The notes: generated by a model from the sequence alone, not told the origin. Shown: positions 17,459-28,292, counted from the first letter of the stretch. The stretch is DNA of 62,000 bases from Symbiodinium natans (GCA_905221605.1 CAJNDS010000413.1:1-62000), one strand, 5' to 3'. Numbers and translations are program-made.

Positions 17459-19170
17459 CTTCATATCCATGAGGTCGAAGATTCCGTCGGCTTCAGGTTT
17501 CAGGCTCAGGGCCTTATCCTCAGCATGGACAAAGCAACAAGCTAAGGAAGCTATGGGTTTAGGGTTTGGGGTTTGGGGTTTAGGGTTTGGGGTTTAGGGT
17601 TTAGAGTTTAGGGCACCGAACTCTGGGGTTGCGCAGAGTTGTGAACATCTTCTCTCACCTACGTTTAGGGTTTAGGGTTTAGGGTTTAGGGTTTAGGGTT
17701 TAGGGTATAAGGTTTAGGGTTTAGGGTTTAGGTTTTAGACACATGCCCACAGTCCAACAGAACCTTGCCATTCGCCACCATGTCATGGACATGCCTTCGC
17801 TGAGAAAACATCTAAGCAATGAAGCCCAAACCCTAAACCCTAAACCACCCTAAACCCTAAACCCTAAACCCTAAACCCTAAACCCCAAACCCCCAAACCA
17901 TAACCCCTAAACCCCAAAACCCCTAAAGCCCAAAAACCCCAAAACCCCAAACCCTAAACCCCAAACCCTCAAACCCCCAAAACCCCAAAACCCCAAAACC
18001 CCCAAACCCTAAACCCTAACCCCTAAACCCCAAAACCCCAAAACCCTAAACCCTAAACCCCAAAACCCCAAAACCCCTACATCGCTAAACCCCTAAGCCC
18101 CCTCTGCGCCTGCAGGAGGATGCCCCAATGGAAAAACGGGCCTGGGTTCAGAGCGCTTCCCAAGTTTACAGGGTTTAGGGTTTAGGGTTTAGGGTTTAGG
18201 GTTTAGGGTTTAGGGTTCAGGGCTAGGGGTTAGGGTTTGGGGTTTAGGGCTAGGGTTTAGGGTTTCTTAGGGTTCAGGGTTTAAGGTTCTTCGGAGGTTT
18301 CAGGGTTCTTAGGGTTCTTCGGGCTTTGAGACACAGAGGCGCTTTAGGGCTTAGGGTCGGTAATTGAGCATTTCGGGCCTTTAGGGGGCTCACAGCCGTG
18401 AAGGTTTAGGATATAGGATTTAGGATTTAGGGTTTAGGGTTTAGGGTTTGGGGTTTGGGGTTTGGGGTTTGGGGTTTGGGGTTTGGGGTTTAGGGTTTGG
18501 GGGGCTTAAGGGCTCGTGTCACAGCACAACAGCTAGCAAAGGTAGGCCTTTGGGGAGTCTTTTGTTCCTGGGCCTCCCTGTTGTTCCTACACCCCAAACC
18601 CCAGATCCTAAAGGGTTTAGAGTTTAGGGTTTAGGGTTAGGGTTTAGGGTTTAGGGACCACAAATCCAAACTGTAAAGGCTGAGGGTTTCCTGGTGCCTG
18701 CCGGCGCGGAGGGACGGATGACCAACAGATTCCCCCCACCATGTGGGAGTTTTTGAAAGTAAGGTACCCCTATAAAGGCCTCCCAAAATCGTGGGAGTCC
18801 CTTATACCCTAAACCCTAAACCCGAAACCCTAAACCCTAAACCCTAAACCCTAAACCCTATAATCGGGACCCCAATAAGGCACCCTAAAATCGTAAACCT
18901 CCATGTACGACAGTGGAACCTTTGTCGGCTTTGTCGCCGTGAGCTGCCCTAAGCTCCTCAAAGCAAGCCTAGTACACTCGACGCGAAACCCCACAAAACC
19001 CTAAACCCTAAACCCTAAACCCTAAACCCTAAATCCTAAACCTACACTCTAAACCCTAAGCCCTAAGCCCTAAACCCTAAACCCCAGGGGGGCCTTTGTT
19101 GAGGCGAAACTGCTCCTCGAGGTCCTTGTAGTGGGAGAGGTGCTGCTGGTACTGCTGCAAGTAATACTTC
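17459..19170 (-). CDS. Unidentified multi-exon gene in telomere-like repeats (partial model)
   Basis: I do not recognise the protein. Minus-strand exons that keep frame: 19170-19094 (KYYLQQYQQHLSHYKDLEEQ), 18948-18899 (LTATKPTKVPLSYME), 18697-18659 (APGNPQPLQFGFV) and probably 17518-17459 (ALSLKPEADGIFDLMDMK). Acceptors are CCAG|G, TTAG|G, GCAG|G and TGAG|G. Donors are AAAG|GC, GGAG|GT, TGTG|GT and GAAG|GG. Phases of the first three exons agree across junctions, which chance islands would not give. Between the third and fourth there are other unique islands (18090-18170, 17730-17827) that may hold exons. The glutamine-rich first exon looks helical. The 5' end is unknown, and a 100-bp assembly gap lies upstream. 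Confidence 0.45.
17553..18300. repeat. Cluster of telomere-like arrays with small unique islands
   Basis: TTTAGGG arrays (17553-17612, 17664-17730), a CCCTAAA/CCCCAAA array with many C-rich variants (17827-18090), and another TTTAGGG array (18168-18300). The island 18090-18168 has splice-like borders on both strands (plus CTGCAG|GAG ... TACAG|GG, peptide EDAPMEKRAWVQSASQ). The island 17730-17827 also reads open on both strands. Confidence 0.7.
18410..18655. repeat. TTTGGGG and TTTAGGG arrays
   Basis: 18410-18505 is an array shifting from TTTAGGG to TTTGGGG. 18610-18655 is a shorter TTTAGGG run. The 90-bp island between shows no convincing exon. Confidence 0.8.
18807..19085. repeat. CCCTAAA arrays flanking a small exon
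   Basis: Arrays at 18807-18862 and 18991-19085 lie either side of the minus-strand candidate exon 18948-18899. The unique stretch 18755-18806 holds a degenerate copy of the GTTTACG...CGTAAAC palindromic family. Confidence 0.8.
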
Positions 19171-19182
19171 CTGGCTCCGGGG

Positions 19183-19575
19183 TTAGGGTTTAGAGTTTCG
19201 GGTTTAGGGTAAAGTTTAGGCTTTAGGGTTTAGGGTTTTAGGGTTTTAGGGTTTTAGGGTTCAGGGTTCAGGGTTCAGGGTTTAGGGTTTAGGGTTTAGG
19301 GTTTTAGGGTTCAGGGTTTAGGGTTCAGGGTTTAAGGTGTCGGGTTGAGGGTCACAAAAGATGGCCTAAGCCCTTAACCCACTATGTCTGAGCTCGCACA
19401 CCGGAGCCCTCAAAGTGGCATAAGGCAGCTCTCCCCCACCTCCCACCCCCCCTAAACCCTAAACCCTAAACCCTAAACCCTAAAACCCTAAAACCCTAAA
19501 CCCTAAACCCTAAACCCTAAACCCTAAACCCTGAACCCTGAACCCTAAAACCCTAAAGCCTAGACCCTAAACCCT
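19183..19575. repeat. Inverted pair of telomere-like arrays
   Basis: A TTTAGGG array (19183-19345, with TTTTAGGG and TTCAGGG units), a 105-bp unique centre, and a CCCTAAA array (19451-19575). It lies just upstream of the candidate exon 19170-19094 and has the intron-like inverted layout. Confidence 0.85.
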
Positions 19576-19598
19576 CAAAAAAAGAAAGTAGTTTGTTG

Positions 19599-19697
19599 TG
19601 GGATGTTCCCCCGTATACTAACAGTCCCTAGTAGGGATGAATGTACACTCCACTGCAATCACGAAAAAGGGCTGTTGGTATAAGGGGGGTACATCCC
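19599..19697. mobile_element. MITE-like palindromic element, TGGGATGT...ACATCCCA ends
   Basis: TGGGATGTTCCCCCGTATAC at the left pairs with an imperfect inverted copy ending GGGGGGTACATCCCA on the right; total 99 bp. Elements with the same end sequence (AGGGGGAACATCCCA) occur near 46133-46195 and 59757-59849. There is no coding capacity. Confidence 0.55.
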
Positions 19698-19710
19698 AAG
19701 GTTTGTTATA

Positions 19711-20000
19711 GCCCTAAACCCTAAACCCTAAACCTTAAACCCTAAAACCTAAGCCCTAAACCCTAAACCCTAAACCAAGGACCCTGCTAATTCCCATCAA
19801 TTCTTTTCTTGGAGTTCGTGCGAGACTCTTATGGCGCTCGGATGCTACGTACGTTCCTGAGGTGCTTAGAAGCGAAGTGGGCGATGTCGGGTTTAGGGTT
19901 TAGGGTTTGGGGTTTAGGGTTTAGGGTTTAGGGTTAAGGGTTTAGGGTTCTCAAAAGGGTTTAGGGTTTAGGGTTTAGGCTTTAGGGTTTGGGTTTTATG
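19711..20000. repeat. CCCTAAA and TTTAGGG arrays around a unique island
   Basis: CCCTAAA (19711-19775) and TTTAGGG (19888-20000) flank a 110-bp island. On the minus strand the island reads PDIAHFASKHLR up to a CTCAG|GA donor, in a phase that would join the 19170-19094 exon, but no AG acceptor precedes it. Confidence 0.6.
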
Positions 20001-20089
20001 GTATCGCATCCAAAACAAGCGCCTCACAACAGATACTGAGTCCTAGAAAACAGAGCGCACGTGGCGGCAAATCAGTAACTAGGCTGGAC

Positions 20090-20189
20090 NNNNNNNNNNN
20101 NNNNNNNNNNNNNNNNNNNNNNNNNNNNNNNNNNNNNNNNNNNNNNNNNNNNNNNNNNNNNNNNNNNNNNNNNNNNNNNNNNNNNNNNN
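20090..20189. other. Assembly gap (100 N)
   Basis: Exactly 100 ambiguous bases, the usual placeholder for a gap of unknown size. It falls between the two minus-strand gene models on either side, so they could be parts of one gene. Confidence 1.
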
Positions 20190-20334
20190 GCGCAAGGCAT
20201 AGGACATAGGATTCAGTGCTGAAGAAAACGGAAGAAAAGCTCAGGAAAGGTTTCTTGCAATGCTCTTAGCTCCTACACCCTTTTTACTTTCATCCAGGCC
20301 TCTTCGAACACTGCCCGGTAAGGCTGCAGCTCCT

Positions 20335-20393
20335 ACCAGGATGGGCTACTAGGCCCTAGAATCCCGTTAGAGGGCCCAAGAGCCCCTCCTGGT
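20335..20393. mobile_element. MITE-like palindromic element, ACCAGGATGGGCT family
   Basis: ACCAGGATGGGCTACTAGGC on the left is matched by an inverted AGCCCCTCCTGGT on the right, 59 bp in all. It is a shorter relative of the 93-bp element at 55781-55873. Confidence 0.5.
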
Positions 20394-20406
20394 ACACTCA
20401 AACCTC

Positions 20407-23400
20407 CTAGAGTCCCCCCAGGGCCCCGGCAGCAGCCATGCCCAAGATACCCGGGTTGGGTAGCTGTCGCATGATCTCCGCCTTGATGTCAGGTTTGTAC
20501 CCTAAACCCTAAGATCTAACCCTACCTAAACCCTAAACCCTAAACCCTTTTTTGCAACTGGACTCCTTGCTGCCAGGATGCCCTAAACCCTTGCTGCCAG
20601 GAAACCCTAAACCCTAAACCCTAAACCCTTTTGACTAAACCCTAACTGGCATGCCCGGCCTGCAATCGAGCCGACTCTGCAGCAGCCTGGCTTCAGTCAG
20701 ACTTGAGGCGTGCCAAAGAGTGGTCAGCACAAGTAATGGTGGTTTACGATATTAGGGGTACCTTCTTGGGGTCCTTATTAATAAGGGAATCCTACTATTT
20801 TGGGGTCTTTATTGGGGTCCCCAATTTTCGTAAACGCAGATAGGCACTGCCAAGATAGGAACCTGAAATGCTACACCTACAACACACGTAGCTCTTGTAG
20901 TGGGCAGGAAGGGGGTGGGCGGGGTGGGGGCATCGAGGAAGATGCTTGGACGGTACAGCTGCGTGCCTGCTGCGCTTGTGCTGCTTCCCGCTTTGCTTTC
21001 TCCTGGGAGAAACTTCTAGCAAGTACAGGGTTTAGGGTTTAGGGTCAGGGTTTAGGGTCTGCGGATACCAGAGGACTCCGACTTGGACTTCAACAGGATA
21101 ATAGGGGATGTATTAACAGTCCCCTGTGCTCCGGCTAGCGGCAGCTTGCACCAAGGCACGCGGCTAATGCATTCGGACAGGCGTGGCAAAGGTTACAGTA
21201 GTGTACCGGACATTGGTATACCTTCATGACGGATCAAGCTCAGTAGGAGTGTGCGACGTCTTTCGAATGCTTCGCGTCATGTTGGCATTCGTCAGGACAC
21301 GACGGTGCCGGCCAGGCTTCACCAACCGTCTAGAGTCTAGACGTGTACGCACGAATGCGCAGCGGAGCGTGTGTGTCCGTACACGGGGAACTTACACAGC
21401 CCATGGTGATCCGCTGCAAGCTTTCAGAAAATTCAACTCTAAGTGGACCTGAACTGAACATCTCGAAAATACCTTACCTAGGCTGAAACCATGCAGTCGG
21501 ATCACCATGGTGATCACATTGTGTGCCTTGTCTTCCGCGTCTCGCCGTTTCTTTTCCTGTGCTTGACAAGCTGCAAGGAAAAGGCTCAATCTACGGAACT
21601 GCCTTGCATCAAGGCTCTGTAAGCCTTAAATCGGGTTCGGGAAAAGAATTGACATGAAAGGAACTCCTTTGATGTTCAATTTACGTACCCACGTGGGGGG
21701 TGGAGTTCCTACACAGAGGGGGAACAGATCGGTGTCTTGTTCCTGCCAGGTCTAGAAACACATAGTTTCCTTTGGTTTTTGCATGTGATCTACAAAAATT
21801 GATCCCATGACCTCTGCTTCTTTTGCTTGCCTCTTGTGCGCCTCTTCTGCCTGTCCGGCCGCGAAGCAGGCACCAGAAAAGGTGTCGAGCGCATCTTCAA
21901 TCCGTAACCCCAGGCCTCTCGCATGCGCAGCATCCACTGTCAGATCTCCGTGCCTCTTCCAGCTTCTTTTTCTTCTCCTTTTCTTGGCGCTTCTTCTCGC
22001 GCTTCGCCTCGCGCTCTTTCTCGCGCTCCTGCCGCGCTAAACACGCCCTACTTCAAGCTCAAAGGCAGGCCAGAAACAGAAGTGCATCCGCACGTTTCAT
22101 GCAACTGCACGGAGTGCTGATTATACTGCACCTGCTATCAGAAGTAGACTTCTGCTTGTGACAGGTTTCCTGACGGAAGGCTGCCAAAAACCCCTGGGTA
22201 CTGCGACCACGACTCCGTGCGCCTCTTCCTCCTTGGCTTCCTGCTCTCGTCGCACCCGGAGCCTGATCCACTCTTGCCACACATCTACTTTAAGGCTCAC
22301 GAGCACTCATAAGCAGGGTGATTTAAGTACCCCACATAATGTTAAATCCCATAGTTGCCCTACTTACAAATACCCATGAACCTCCAAGTAATTATCATAC
22401 GACCGCTGCCGCATACCAAAATGCCTCGGGCCACCTCGCCAAGTTGCTACCCTAGATAGTCAGCGGAGCGGGAAATGGCCACACAAGAAAGTCCGAAAAG
22501 CGTGGTCGAGGGGAGAAGCATGCTGCGAGGCACCTTGCTATCCTCAATGCAGCGCGGGACAATGCGTCCGAAAACAGAACCGGGATCTCATTAAGCCTGC
22601 TCTGGCAGTCTGTCCAGGACCGATGGTGCGGATGCCTAAGTACTTCCGAACACAAAATTCACTCCCTAAAGACCTTTTTGCTTCGGGGCGGTCACTGAGC
22701 TACACACTCCTGTAAGTGAGTCAGGCAAGCAGTGCCTAAGCCCATATTGCTGCCATCCAGACTACAAAACAACAAGGGCCCAGAAGCCCTAGATCCTAAA
22801 AAAGGCAAAGCCTAAACTCTTCCCTGAGGCCAAAAGGCACGCTCAGAGTTTAACAAAGGTTCCAGCGCGCCTGGCCCTCCACTCCTCCTCTTCGCGGAGC
22901 CTTTGCTCCTCAGCCTGCCGCGGAAGGCAATGCGGGCCTACTCGGGGTCTCGCGGTTCCCTTGACCATTTTAAACAACATTATGTCTGCGTGTGAAAAAG
23001 GAAAATGCAACAAACGCAACGACAATGAAGAGAAAAAGAAGTGTAAACATACATACATACAGATATAGATATATATGTATATGCATATGTGCATAAGACA
23101 AAAACTATGAGTATGGATATGTGGCCTCCCCCAAGACCTGCTCCCATGCACTTTCTCCCTTTTGCTGCTCTCGGAAATATAGGCATGCTTTTGTTGACTG
23201 TTTGCCTTTGTCCACTCACTTATGACGGAGAAAAGGTAGCTATGTATACAAATGCCTAGGTCGGCTGCAGATGATGCAACAAGATACTTCGGGGTGCGAG
23301 GGTACACGTCCGGTGAAATAGCCGACAAGGTGGCCCGACGTGGCTTTTGAGTTCCCGGCGACAAAGAGGGCCCAACACCAACCCCAACACCAACTGAGCC

Positions 23401-24386
23401 TTGCAGTTCCCTAAGCCCTAAACCCTAAACCCTAAGCCCTAAACCTTGATTTTGGGTTGTTTTCCAAGTTATGGTCCCTTCTTTTTGGTGCCTTAGATAT
23501 AACGCTCCGGTCTGTCGTGCGAATTGCGAGAATAAGGGGACCCCTACTGTAGACCCCAAATAGTGAGATCCCCTTCTAAAAGGACCCCCAAAAAGGTACC
23601 CTCCTATCATAAACCCCACATGGGACCATCACTTAGAGAACTGACCATGTTGCCTACAGATGTCTGCGGCCCATGGTCTGCTGTTCGAGCCGGCCTCCTT
23701 CTTTCGCTTTTCGAAGGCTTCCTGAACCTCACACTGCAGTACGCAAAGGCGTTTGCAGCTGCAGATTTCAAGTCGATGTGCATGCGCCGCGCGCTGAAAA
23801 TATAGTGCGTTGACATGATCGCTCATGTGAAGAAAGTGCTGCATCGTGTCAATTCGTCTCATAGATTGCCGAAAGTGGGAGCCTTCCGACGCTCCGCTTC
23901 TAAGAGGGCTTTCCGCCGTTTCTCTTCCTTCTTCTTCTCCTGGCCCGTCCGAACGAAGACTTTCGTCCCAGGGTTGCTTGCTTTAGGGCTTATAAGGTTT
24001 CGACTCTCACAACTAGCACGCTCGCAGGCGTGTAGAAGGCTTGGGGTTTAGGGTTGTTGAGTGCTTCAAAGGTCCTGATAGGGGGTTGTCTTGGGATGGG
24101 CCAAGAGGCCTGAGATGTGCCGCGGGAGCTCAACATGGCGCCAAGGCCAAGGGCTGAAACCTTCAGCAAAATGCCCTTGAAACCTACATCCCCAAGGCCC
24201 CCTTTGCTAGACTTCCTGAACTGCCTGGACAAGTAGGCTGCGATACGACACGAGCAGCAGTGAGCTTTTAACCCTAAGCCCTAAACCCTAAACCGATTGG
24301 ACCTTACACCCTTAACGACTGATCTCCTCCTTGGCTTCAATCTGTTTCATCTCCTCTTCCATGGCCTTCTCACGCTTCGACTGCTC
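20407..24386 (-). CDS. Charged coiled-coil protein built from microexons
   Basis: The function is unknown; the product is a Lys/Glu/Arg-rich helix, probably a long coiled coil, ending in a hydrophobic tail. Minus-strand exons: 24386-24330, 23939-23883, 23721-23695, 22914-22876, 22262-22223, 22028-21954, 21850-21812, 21556-21527, 21002-20967, 20686-20660 and 20481-20407 (LPNPGILGMAAAG, TAG stop). Sample peptides are KREKAMEEEMKQIEAK, EKKKEEKRRKALLEAERRK, AEEQRLREEEEWR and AEEAHKRQAKEAE. Almost every exon is flanked by CAG|G at the acceptor and AG|GC (twice AG|GT or AG|GA) at the donor, and all but 22262-22223 are multiples of three, so single exons could be skipped without a frameshift. Introns contain short CCCTAAA/TTTAGGG runs and palindromic elements. 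The 5' end was not found; more exons may lie at 24.5-25.3 kb. Confidence 0.65.
20742..20835. mobile_element. MITE-like palindromic element, GTTTACG...CGTAAAC family
   Basis: Starts GTTTACGATATTAGGGGTAC and ends CCCCAATTTTCGTAAAC, an imperfect inverted repeat about 94 bp long with an inner GGGAATCCTACTATTTTGGGG segment. It lies in an intron of the coiled-coil gene. Sister copies are at 28052-28145, 29798-29888 and 50901-50994, with a degenerate one near 23525-23615. Confidence 0.6.
22285..22392. mobile_element. Degenerate MITE-like element of the GGAGGTTC family
   Basis: The right half (CCCTACTTACAAATACCCAT then GAACCTCCAAG) matches the right arm of the palindromic element at 58359-58458 with a few changes. 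The left half is more diverged. It lies in an intron of the coiled-coil gene. Confidence 0.4.
23410..23620. repeat. Short CCCTAAA run and degenerate palindromic element in an intron
   Basis: 23410-23445 holds five telomere-like units. 23525-23615 resembles the GTTTACG family (GACCCCAAATAGTGAGATCC core). Both are inside the coiled-coil gene. Confidence 0.5.
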
Positions 24387-24420
24387 CTGGTGAGATGCGC
24401 CGAATGACAACTGCTATTTT

Positions 24421-24512
24421 GCTTAAGAACCCAAAAGAATAAGAAATAATCATCCGCATATTACCCTTAATAAGGAAGAATATGTTTATTTTTCCGGGGT
24501 TCTCGAGCAATT
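24421..24512. mobile_element. MITE-like palindromic element, TTAAGAACCC family
   Basis: GCTTAAGAACCCAAAAGAAT on the left and the inverted GGGGTTCTCGAGC on the right bound about 92 bp, with the inner segment CCCTTAATAAGGAAGAATAT shared with the copy at 469-562. Confidence 0.5.
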
Positions 24513-25513
24513 AGTAGACAAGGGACTTGGTGTCTGCGACGAGCTACACTTTCCATGCACCGCATTTGTGCACGCCTTCGTGTTGTTCCTTCTGCCCCCT
24601 CCTTGCTCCACTCCCCCCTTGTCATCTCTGCACGTGCTTTCGCTTCAGCCCTCAGGTTCGTTGCTTCGACTCTTTGATGCGTGTGCATCATTCATGCCCC
24701 AGCCAGTCTTGGCCTAACTGCCCCTTACGTCGGCCCATGGTTCTGTATGGAGACTGCAGCAAACCTTGACCAATTTTGTTTTCAAAAGAGCGCGGCCACA
24801 ACACGTGCAGACCACAATGCTTGATCAAAAAGTTGGCCGAAGCTACAAGTAAGCTTGTACATCGCTGGTGCATGGCAATCGGGCCTTCTTGTCCAGAAGT
24901 TTGGACTTTTCTAGTCTCCACCAGTCAGGTGTCGCCGTCCCTTAGTTCGTCATGAACGTGCTCAGGACTGCACTGCGCATGGTTGCTACACGACGGGTGC
25001 TAATCGGCCGGTCTAAACAGCTGCAAACCTGCATGGCTCCACCATACACTAAAGACAGGGGGGCGATGCCGAAAAGAAGCCCACCGTAAACCCTAAGGAC
25101 AAGGACTCGGCCGCCAAGCCATTTGAAGCTGATGCGGTTTGTTCTAAACGTGCTTTTTCTTCCTTGCCAGATGGACGGGGGGTACCCCCCGTCCCCCGAA
25201 TGACCAACTTCGTCATTTACCCCTAGCCGTGGGCCGGCTACGCAAACCCCCCTAAACCCCGGGCGACAAACCCTACACCCCAAACTCCTTGGCTCATCTT
25301 CCCTTCTGTGGCCAACTTTCGGGCTCGCTTCTTTCTTGTGCACCCTGGCTCCCCCGCGGTCTGCTCTGCATCTGTACTCAAGATGGATTTGTATGTGGTC
25401 AGCTCAGTCCCAGTTTGTCCATGACATGGCTCATCTCACTGGGGGGAGGGACACTCGCTAAACTGAATGGCACTGGCTGTAGCTCCAACGGGTCCTGTTT
25501 TGTTTTGCACCGA
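24513..25513. other. Spacer with one possible plus-strand exon
   Basis: Charged minus-strand codons near 24590-24680 may be further exons of the coiled-coil gene but cannot be bounded. At 25059-25137 the plus strand has ACAG before and GCG|GTTT after a frame reading DAEKKPTVNPKDKDSAAK, which is protein-like and may be an exon of an unknown gene. Confidence 0.25.
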
Positions 25514-25529
25514 CTTGAGCCAGAATGGC
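25514..25529 (-). repeat. Degenerate relic spliced leader
   Basis: On the minus strand this reads GCCATTCTGGCTCAAG, one base different from the dinoflagellate spliced leader segment GCCATTTTGGCTCAAG. It marks the likely 5' end of an old reverse-transcribed, trans-spliced mRNA running leftwards. No gene is recognisable downstream; a short frame ends near 25399. Confidence 0.5.
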
Positions 25530-25664
25530 TCTCTCTCTTCTTCGTGGGAGAAGGGGGGGGTTCACCCCCGGGAAAGGTTTGCCTGCCCCTAGGTCGCAAT
25601 GGTTTGAGGTCAGCAAAGCTCGGAACGACGTCCCCAGCCCTCAGCTCAAGTTCCTTGACCCCCG

Positions 25665-26075
25665 TCTCTCTCTCTCTCTCTTCCTTCCTGCCTTCCTTTC
25701 CTTCCTGGATGTCATTCCTTCCTTTCCTTCCTTCCTTTCTTCCTTCCTTCCTGCCCACCCTTCAGGGTGAGACTGCCCCTGATCCTGATGATCTCCCGTG
25801 GGACCCTAAGATCATACTCTCCCCCATCCCTCTTTTTCTCTCTCCTCTTCTTCTTCTTCTTCTTTTTCTTCTCCTTCTTCTTCTTCTTCTTCTTCGTTTT
25901 CTTCGTTTTCTTCTTCCGTTGGGCTTGAAGGAGCCCTGATGGACCGCTCCCCGAAAGAGAGCCGCCCCGAAGGGCGGCGCGAGTCCCAAGTCAAGCCTGT
26001 GAGGTTCCTCCCACGGCGCGGGAAGTGGTCAAGACAGGCTGCAAGATGGACCTCTCTCTCTCTCTCTCCCTGTTC
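25665..26075. repeat. Pyrimidine-rich simple repeats
   Basis: (CT)n at 25665-25680, (TTCC)n at 25681-25755, (CTT)n at 25845-25905 and (CT)n at 26050-26075. Long open frames here (Glu/Arg-rich on minus, Leu/Ser/Phe-rich on plus) are translations of simple repeat. Confidence 0.85.
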
Positions 26076-28051
26076 GCTCACTCTCTGCCCCTGCATACGG
26101 GAATTTTGCTCTGCGGTGTATCGTCAAGTTCCCGGATTCCCACCACGTGAGGCAACGAAAAGCCGCCATCTTATTGATGGAGCAGATGGGGGTCGGATAA
26201 GAATCACTTTGGAAAAAGGAATCCTTCAAAGCAAGGATGCCCTACAGGTGGGCCCAAACAAGCTGCGAAAAAGTTGCAAAGATCCACTTCTGAGCTTTCG
26301 GCCTTCGGCTTCATTGGATTTGTGGTCGTCGTCCTCCGCAAACACTTCATGATGACTTGCAACTAATGACACTAGTGACAAGTAGATGAAATCATGTGCA
26401 AAAACTCAGACAGTTAGCAATAACTACAAGGATTTCAAGGCTTGCAGAAGAATTATTGACCTCAAGCTCCGAGTGTCCATTCTGTACAACCAGCTGTCCT
26501 TGCTCTTCTGGCCATTGTCCTGGCAAGGGAGAACTGCGGTGTTGCCCGGCTTCTGCAGCACGCTCGCACACGCTTGGAAAGCAGCAAGCACGTGGCCGCT
26601 CAAAAGGAAGACTGCTGTGAGAAAATCCGAGCAAGTGCCGGAACCATCATCACAATCACAGCATGTTGATCATAAACAAGCTTTGGGTTCACGCAGCGGG
26701 CTGTGAGGCCCTTTCCGCGGTGTCGTGGCGGGACTGGTGTGCTCGGTGTTGGTGATGCATCCACAAAAAGCCCAGAGCAGGGCGGCATGTTCTTTTTTTG
26801 TGCAAAGCAAGCTTCGGATGGAAGAACCCCAGGAAGCGACTCCCGGGACTCTCCCAAACAGGTCGTCCGGCAGAGACAGATCGCTGCCAAGAAATCCGAC
26901 GCTGGTCGACCTTTCAGGTCGCCGACTGCTTGAACAGACTCCCCAAGCACTCAGGGTACATGGCGAACTGGCGGACATACCTCAGATCAGTATGCAGAGC
27001 ACCCCCCCCCCCCCCACCACCCCATCCCAAGCGGTAACTTGAGAACTAGCCCTTACCACCTTTTGCCTGTTGAGTCACTACCAGCGGGTAATTACCGAAA
27101 TTACGGCTTTCTACGTAACAGGAACTCTCTTGACAAGGAACTATAACCGTGTAGCACCTTGGAATCGTGAGCCAGGAAACTAAGACGCTCATGCTCATGG
27201 AGTCTTGAGTCATGGGCTCCCAATTCTTGAAGGCAGCGTACCGAGAGCTCGCGAACAAGGAAGCCAAAAGCATGGCCAAAATTGAAATACGACATGTATA
27301 TTCGTAAGACTGGAAAGAACGTAAAGGCGGCAATGAAGAAAACGAAGCCGGGTGGCAGCACGAGCGCCGAGATCGAGAGCCGCGCTCGTGAACTGTAGTC
27401 AAAGGTCTCCTTACTTCAAGGCACCCACCCCCTACACACGAAGTCCGAAACCTCGAGCCTCGAGCCGCCCCCCAATCCTCAGCAGAAAGCCAGGGTCTGC
27501 AAACACTCCTGGACGAGAATGCAAGAAACGCTATCCTATCGCACCGACAGAAGTAAGACGAACACAGCGTTCTCCCTCTACGGCTCAGCCGTAAACCCTG
27601 GCCTATCACATCTTCGGGTAGTTACGTGGTCGGCCCCTTATACACCCCTTATGTACCCTGTACAGATTAAGGGCCCATACATCAGAACCCTTTAGAGGAG
27701 GTTAGGGACCATGTTAGGGGGGCCCCTGAAATTACCCTAGTCGCCTATCAACCCTAAGTCACCTGCAGTAGTGGGCATTCCCCAAATAGGGCTACCCATT
27801 TCTTTATGCCCCCAGCTAGGATCGAATCATATCGAATCAAGGGACCCCACCAAAACGGGCACCCACTATGTTCTGCTCGTGAAACCTCAGAAACCTCGAA
27901 CCCAGGATCCTTCCCTAAACCCTAAACCCTATACCCTAAACCCTAAACCCCAATTACATCTCTGGCCCAAGCTCTGGGATCGAAGAAGTTGTCATTGGAC
28001 AGCGGGGGAAGACCGGCATTGCTGCCTTCCATAGACCTCTGTCAGATGCGT
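26076..28051. other. Unannotated stretch with short ORFs only
   Basis: No family is recognisable on either strand. A plus-strand frame ending at 27398 reads KTGKNVKAAMKKTKPGG and may be a terminal exon. The overlapping 187-codon minus-strand frame (27046-27609) looks like its antisense shadow. A C-run lies at 27001-27018 and a few CCCTAAA units at 27915-27950. Confidence 0.3.
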
Positions 28052-28145
28052 GTTTACGAAAATAGGGAAACTCTAACATAGACCCCCAAATAGTAAGATT
28101 CCCTTATAGTAAGGACCCCAATAACATACCCCTAAATGCGGAAAT
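28052..28145. mobile_element. MITE-like palindromic element, GTTTACG...CGTAAAC family
   Basis: Starts GTTTACGAAAATAGGG, has the shared core CCCCAAATAGTAAGATTCCC, and ends with a decayed inverted end (AAATGCGGAAAT). Confidence 0.5.
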
Positions 28146-28249
28146 GCCCAGATGAACTCACGCAGGTTTCTTGCCCACCCACATAGCAGACACCAAAGCG
28201 GCTGCATGGGTTCAGGGTTGAGGAAGCTTTTCGGAGGGGTAGGGGGGCT

Positions 28250-28292
28250 CGGGGGGGTCGGGCGGGGGGCGGGGGGGGGGGGGGGGGGGGGT
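28250..28292. repeat. Guanine run
   Basis: G-rich sequence ending in about 20 consecutive G on the plus strand, a candidate G-quadruplex and a likely site of sequencing error. Confidence 0.85.

Noticed and set aside
25399-26096. Long Glu/Arg-rich and Leu/Ser-rich ORFs
   Set aside because: They come from (CT)n, (CTT)n and (TTCC)n simple repeats.
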